In this document: one piece after another, positions 62,236 to 64,000 of the stretch | How the letters are laid out: each line of letters starts with the position of its first letter | Numbering within the stretch: the stretch's first letter is position 1 | Translations under genes and position numbers: made by a program | The notes under the pieces: generated by a model | What the model was told of the DNA's origin: nothing | What the model saw: only the letters and a program-made list of their open reading frames with translations | Databases searched by the model: none | NCBI GenBank assembly: GCA_001872625.1 | Contig: MNXP01000050.1 | Coordinates: 1 to 64,000, forward strand | Length of the DNA stretch: 64,000 nucleotides | From: Bacteroidetes bacterium CG2_30_33_31 | GTDB lineage: Bacteria > Bacteroidota > Bacteroidia > Bacteroidales > UBA1556 | Direction: 5' to 3'

Positions 62236-64000
62236 TGGTTTTTTTCTGCAAATTCTTCTTAGCTAACGCCACATTATTTTTTGCCAGTTGGAAATTTGCA
62301 TCAATTTTTAATGCTTTTTCACCAGCTATAATTGCCTTTTCCCATTCACCAAGTGCATTATATGCGCAACATATATTGTTGTATGCCAGTGCATTATTTG
62401 GCTTGCTTTTAACCAATTCTTCGCAAACCCTAGCACATTCCTGATACATCCCCTCATTATAATAAAGTAAACTCAAATTTATTATTTGATCAGCTGTCAT
62501 TCCTTTTATAGAAGTATTTCTTAAGTCGAATCTTTTTTGAGCAGCGGCAATATTATTTTTTAAAAGTTGATTCTCGGGGTCAATTTTTAAAGCCTGATTT
62601 CCGTATTTAATTGACTCTGAATATCGACCTAAATTATTTAAAGCGGCAATAAGATTATTATAAGCAATCACATTATCACTATGGCTTTGAATAATTTTCG
62701 TGCAAATTTCGACGCATTTTTCAAAATTACCTGAATTATAATAAATCATGCTAAGTTCAATCATTTTTTTAACATCTCCAGAGATAATGGCTTCTTTTTC
62801 AAGAGTTTGTGTTTGATTATTTTTATTTATAATCCAATTATTATAATAATTTACAGTGATATCATCGGGAAACATTTTAATGCTTTCTTTAACTAAATCA
62901 TTAAGATTATTCAACTGATTATTGTTTAAATATTGCTCCATCAATGCGTAACGGGCAAAAATAAATTGAGGAGCCAAATCCACAACATTTAGGAACTGCC
63001 TAACAGCTTCGTCATTTCTATTTTTATCTCTTAAAAAAATTGCATAAAAGTAATATCCATTATAAGAAAGAGGAGCCAGATTTATTGCCTTTTTGAAATT
63101 CACTTCCGCTTGTGGCAAGCTATCAAGAGCATTTTGAGCGATAGCCATATTTGTAAATAGATAACTATAATAAGGCATTAATTGAGCAGCTTTATAATAA
63201 TAATTTAATGCCTCTTTATATTTTGCTTCAGCCATTAATTGAAGTCCATAATTCATTAAGCCTCTACCATTTTTTGGGCTCTTCTGAGTTACATCGTACC
63301 AAAGATTTTTTCCATTGTCCCACACTTCTACTCGATTCATAACTCCAAAACTATGACCAATAATTATTATTGCCATTAGACTAATTATTAAGTTTTTTAA
63401 CCAGTAGGAATTCATTACCAAATCAAAATACTTGTAAAAGAGTGTAGCTAAAGTCCAAACAACTGCAAAAGCAAGACCCACAAAAGGATACATCATTCTA
63501 TGGTCATTCAATACTTCAGCAAATGGAATTAATGTTGAGGTTGGAGCTAAAGCCAAAAAAAACCATAGAATTCCAAAAGCAATTGGTCTATAAATCTTCT
63601 CTTTAAAAGCTTTGAAAGCAATAAATAACATTGCAACAACAAATGAAATTCCTACAATAAATCGCCAATTAAATACCGATTCAATAAGAGACCAATCTGT
63701 ATCGGCACTGAGATTATATGGAATAAAAAAAGATATAAAATAGTGAAAAACGACAAAAGGTTGTGTTATTAAATATAGCCATCTTGAACTTCCACCAGTA
63801 GTGTAAGTATCAGCTTGCATGTCGATTATAAATATTGTTCCAACAATTGTTATTAATGCAATAATGACAGCTTGGAAAAATAATTCCTTAATATTTATTT
63901 TTTTTGAAATATTCGATTTTGATTTTAAAAGGCTAAAATCAAACTCAAATAACAAGTAATATAAAAGAAGAAGAGGCCCAAACATAGCAGTAGTCAATTT
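62228..64000 (-). CDS. TPR membrane protein, TMTC/O-mannosyltransferase-like, truncated at the window edge
   Basis: The reading frame is open up to the right edge, so the N-terminus is missing. The visible part (about 590 residues) begins with five or six hydrophobic helices (about residues 1-220), followed by about nine tetratricopeptide repeats, such as NGRGLMNYGLQLMAEAKYKE and ALAYNNICCAYNALGEWEKA. This layout fits the TPR-containing glycosyltransferase-like proteins of the TMTC group. Members contain a GT-C-like membrane domain; its signature would lie in the missing part. The end overlaps the AlkD-type gene by eight bases. Confidence 0.8.
   Translation of the reverse strand, partial: KLTTAMFGPLLLLYYLLFEFDFSLLKSKSNISKKINIKELFFQAVIIALITIVGTIFIIDMQADTYTTGGSSRWLYLITQPFVVFHYFISFFIPYNLSADTDWSLIESVFNWRFIVGISFVVAMLFIAFKAFKEKIYRPIAFGILWFFLALAPTSTLIPFAEVLNDHRMMYPFVGLAFAVVWTLATLFYKYFDLVMNSYWLKNLIISLMAIIIIGHSFGVMNRVEVWDNGKNLWYDVTQKSPKNGRGLMNYGLQLMAEAKYKEALNYYYKAAQLMPYYSYLFTNMAIAQNALDSLPQAEVNFKKAINLAPLSYNGYYFYAIFLRDKNRNDEAVRQFLNVVDLAPQFIFARYALMEQYLNNNQLNNLNDLVKESIKMFPDDITVNYYNNWIINKNNQTQTLEKEAIISGDVKKMIELSMIYYNSGNFEKCVEICTKIIQSHSDNVIAYNNLIAALNNLGRYSESIKYGNQALKIDPENQLLKNNIAAAQKRFDLRNTSIKGMTADQIINLSLLYYNEGMYQECARVCEELVKSKPNNALAYNNICCAYNALGEWEKAIIAGEKALKIDANFQLAKNNVALAKKNLQKKTNE

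Overview
The window is chromosomal DNA from a member of the Bacteroidota (Bacteroidetes). Evidence for this is the strongly AT-rich sequence, four secreted proteins with type IX secretion (T9SS) sorting domains (three type A, one type B), a PorP/SprF-family outer-membrane protein, choice-of-anchor-L, GWxTD, DUF4199, DUF1599 and Omp28-like proteins, a Rex repressor, and many copies of the Bacteroidota -7 promoter element TAnnTTTG. The species cannot be named from the sequence alone. No rRNA, CRISPR array, prophage or complete insertion sequence was seen. One tRNA gene, tRNA-Pro(GGG), is present.

Layout. 1-3.9 kb is the end of a type I restriction locus: a 5'-truncated hsdR and a YgjP-like metalloprotease. 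Between them sits a small four-helix-bundle gene flanked by inverted AATTGATAA-type repeats, which looks like a 23S-rRNA-intervening-sequence-type insert. 3.9-5.0 kb holds a lone lipoprotein gene in gene-cassette-like surroundings. This first 5 kb looks richer in G+C than the rest and is probably accessory. 5-9.3 kb: arginine deiminase, then on the minus strand an operon of DUF1599 protein, DoxX/MauE-like membrane protein and an OppB/DppB-type permease. 9.8-12.1 kb: a type B T9SS adhesin-like protein. 12.2-13.6 kb: a lipoprotein hydrolase gene split by a -1 frame change just before its catalytic serine. 13.6-21.1 kb: alanine dehydrogenase, DEAD-box helicase, VF530, WbqC, PepE, M13 peptidase and Rex. 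21.2-23.1 kb: MORN-type lipoprotein, OmpH/Skp, and an NAD(P)-binding oxidoreductase.

23.3-27.0 kb is a minus-strand surface-polysaccharide operon: DUF4199 protein, a GT2 glycosyltransferase, a GT4 glycosyltransferase and a HddA-like GHMP kinase. 27.2-32.3 kb (minus) carries two stand-alone receiver proteins, an Omp28-like thioredoxin-fold lipoprotein and a gingipain-like C25 peptidase with a T9SS signal. 33-43.9 kb is largely housekeeping: Cys/Met PLP enzyme, PurB, MnmE, GtrA, TpiA, acylphosphatase plus a catalytically degenerate partner, NlpC/P60 hydrolase, CoA-binding protein, PhoH, PurC and PorP/SprF. 43.9-53 kb: a beta-propeller-like protein coupled to a GH3-type acyl-amide synthetase, an M14 carboxypeptidase with T9SS signal, DapA, a TPR protein and AroE. 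53-64 kb: tRNA-Pro, Tgt lacking the zinc cysteines, a methylmalonyl-CoA decarboxylase-like enzyme, a uridine-kinase-like NTPase, DUF423, a repetitive T9SS beta-helix protein, a GWxTD protein, a GT2 glycosyltransferase, an AlkD-type DNA glycosylase and a TPR membrane protein running off the right edge.

Functionally the window combines central metabolism (purine, lysine, shikimate, glycolysis, redox control) with secretion of large peptidases and adhesins and the making of surface glycans. Transcription signals are unusually readable: TAnnTTTG boxes lie a few to a few tens of bases before many genes, and several times they decide between alternative start codons. GC-rich or perfect hairpins with T tracts end several operons. 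The most unusual items are the IVS-like insert in the restriction operon, the frameshifted hydrolase, the catalytically degenerate acylphosphatase twin, and a possible small RNA upstream of the PLP enzyme.
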